From an uncultured Spartobacteria bacterium (GTDB lineage: Bacteria; Verrucomicrobiota; Verrucomicrobiia; Chthoniobacterales; Terrimicrobiaceae): a stretch of DNA of 8,127 nt. Within the stretch, counting starts at the first letter, position 1. Each line of letters opens with the position of its first letter. The position numbers and the translations under genes are program-made. The DNA lies in contig CAIWSO010000388.1 in the NCBI GenBank assembly GCA_903915315.1, forward strand, positions 1 through 8,127, in the 5' to 3' direction. Below the pieces are notes generated by a model. It was not told the DNA's origin. It was given only the letters and a program-made list of their open reading frames with translations, and made no database searches. This document shows, in pieces, positions 7,549-8,127 of the stretch.

Positions 7549-7575
7549 TTGAAAAATAAAACTCCCATTTAAAAT
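7549..7575 (+). promoter_or_regulatory. Candidate sigma-70-like promoter for the 144-residue protein gene
   Basis: TTGAAA (7549-7554) and TAAAAT (7570-7575) each match five of six consensus bases. The 15-base spacer is short for sigma-70, and in such AT-rich DNA matches arise easily. It would start transcription about 40 bases before the ATG at 7623. Confidence 0.3.
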
Positions 7576-7586
7576 AAAAAGTCTTG

Positions 7587-7602
7587 CTTATTACAAAATA
7601 AG
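7587..7602. repeat. Perfect 6-bp inverted repeat, possible operator
   Basis: CTTATT and AATAAG flank a four-base ACAA spacer. The palindrome lies 20 bases before the start of the small gene and just downstream of its candidate -10 box, where a repressor site would act. It is short and AT-rich, so chance is a real alternative. Confidence 0.3.
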
Positions 7603-7622
7603 AGATCTTTCTTGTTTTTCTA

Positions 7623-8057
7623 ATGAAAGTCACAAGCATCAAAACAACGACACTTAAGGCTCTTATTTCTCTAACCAAGAAAAAAGACAAATTAATCCGT
7701 CAAGTCGAGAACATCGAGAAACAAATGGAGGAAATCGCTCTCCATGCGGAACCGGGCAAGACTTCGTTTGACATCTTGGCTGCGGGATCAAAATCACTCA
7801 AAGGCCCCAAGCGAGGCGCCCGCAAACGCCGCTCTCCCCATGGGTTTATGGCCAATGAAATCAAGAAGCTCCTCGAGACCGCTGGAGATCAAGGCGTAAG
7901 CGTTCAGAGCGTTGTCGCCAGCTTGCAAAAACCCAGCAGCAGTGTCTCCGTTTGGTTTAGCAACGCCAAAAAAGCCGGCTTGGTTGTTAATGTCCGTCGC
8001 GCTGTTTATCGTCTCAATAATGCCCCAGCAGTGGTTGCTGCCTCGCCAGTAAGCTGA
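7623..8057 (+). CDS. Small basic protein: predicted coiled coil, Lys/Arg-rich linker and winged-helix-like C-terminus
   Basis: I cannot assign this 144-residue protein to a named family. Residues about 10-42 are charged and heptad-like, with Leu and Ile spaced as in a short coiled coil, which suggests self-association. Residues 57-71 are a basic stretch (KSLKGPKRGARKRRS). Residues 75-132 read like a helix-turn-helix with a wing: helix MANEIKKLLETAG, then VSVQSVVASL, then a probable recognition helix SSVSVWFSNAKKAG, then a hairpin VVNVRRAVYRL. The tail is Ala/Val-rich. Together these suggest a dimeric, nucleoid- or promoter-associated DNA-binding protein in the cytoplasm, which is inference. 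The ATG at 7623 follows AT-rich DNA without a ribosome site. It is divergent from the phosphopantetheinyl transferase gene, so autoregulation or control of that gene is possible. An alternative is a histone-like protein with no specific target. Confidence 0.8.
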   Translation: MKVTSIKTTTLKALISLTKKKDKLIRQVENIEKQMEEIALHAEPGKTSFDILAAGSKSLKGPKRGARKRRSPHGFMANEIKKLLETAGDQGVSVQSVVASLQKPSSSVSVWFSNAKKAGLVVNVRRAVYRLNNAPAVVAASPVS

Positions 8058-8127
8058 TTCTGGGATTGCCGTCATCCATTAGATCCCTCACAGAAACCCT
8101 AAAATCAGGCGCCCGAATGCCTTATCG

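Larger units (their letters stand above)
7532..7622. promoter_or_regulatory. AT-rich divergent promoter region between transferase gene and small wHTH-like gene
   Basis: This 91-base strip is far richer in A and T than the flanking genes and separates two divergent starts. It must supply the promoter of the plus-strand gene and probably that of the transferase. Its contents include a candidate plus-strand promoter and a 16-base palindrome, listed separately. No Shine-Dalgarno sequence is evident before either start codon. Confidence 0.55.

Noticed and set aside
8025..8075. Hairpins near the end of the 144-residue gene (CAGCA...TGCTG, CCAG...CTGG)
   Set aside because: Short stems, the first inside the coding sequence, and neither is followed by a T-run.
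8058..8127. Possible further gene at the right edge
   Set aside because: Only 70 bases remain; no start with a supporting signal or recognisable motif is visible.

Overview
The window carries six protein genes and one tRNA, packed tightly, with no mobile element, CRISPR array or rRNA. Composition is moderately GC-rich apart from one AT-rich intergenic strip at 7532-7622. The gene styles suggest a Gram-negative bacterium of the PVC group, perhaps Verrucomicrobiota. The reasons are a TMTC-like membrane protein with C-terminal TPRs, a small coiled-coil plus winged-helix-like protein, a tRNA without an encoded CCA, and mostly weak Shine-Dalgarno sequences. That placement is an inference from gene style, not from a marker gene.

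Layout: (1) bases 1-1202, plus strand, hold the 3' part of a fused NAD(P)HX epimerase/dehydratase gene (nnr), whose start lies off the left edge. (2) Convergent to it, on the minus strand, come pyruvate kinase (1216-2619), a tRNA-Leu(GAG) (2740-2820) and the excinuclease subunit uvrB (2896-5052). Transcription runs uvrB, tRNA-Leu, pyk. (3) Divergent from uvrB is a polytopic membrane protein with four C-terminal TPRs (5167-6870). (4) Convergent to that is an Sfp-type 4'-phosphopantetheinyl transferase (6902-7531). A hairpin overlaps its stop codon. (5) Divergent from the transferase, across the AT-rich strip, is a 144-residue basic protein that looks DNA-binding (7623-8057). The last 70 bases show nothing I can name.

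The genes do not form one pathway. Nnr (repair of damaged NAD(P)H) and pyruvate kinase are central-metabolism housekeeping. UvrB is DNA repair. The phosphopantetheinyl transferase activates carrier proteins, but none is encoded here. The points most worth a second look are an extra block of about 40 residues in UvrB, the TMTC-like TPR protein, and the small coiled-coil/winged-helix protein with its AT-rich, palindrome-bearing promoter region. I found no convincing wholly new multi-gene system.
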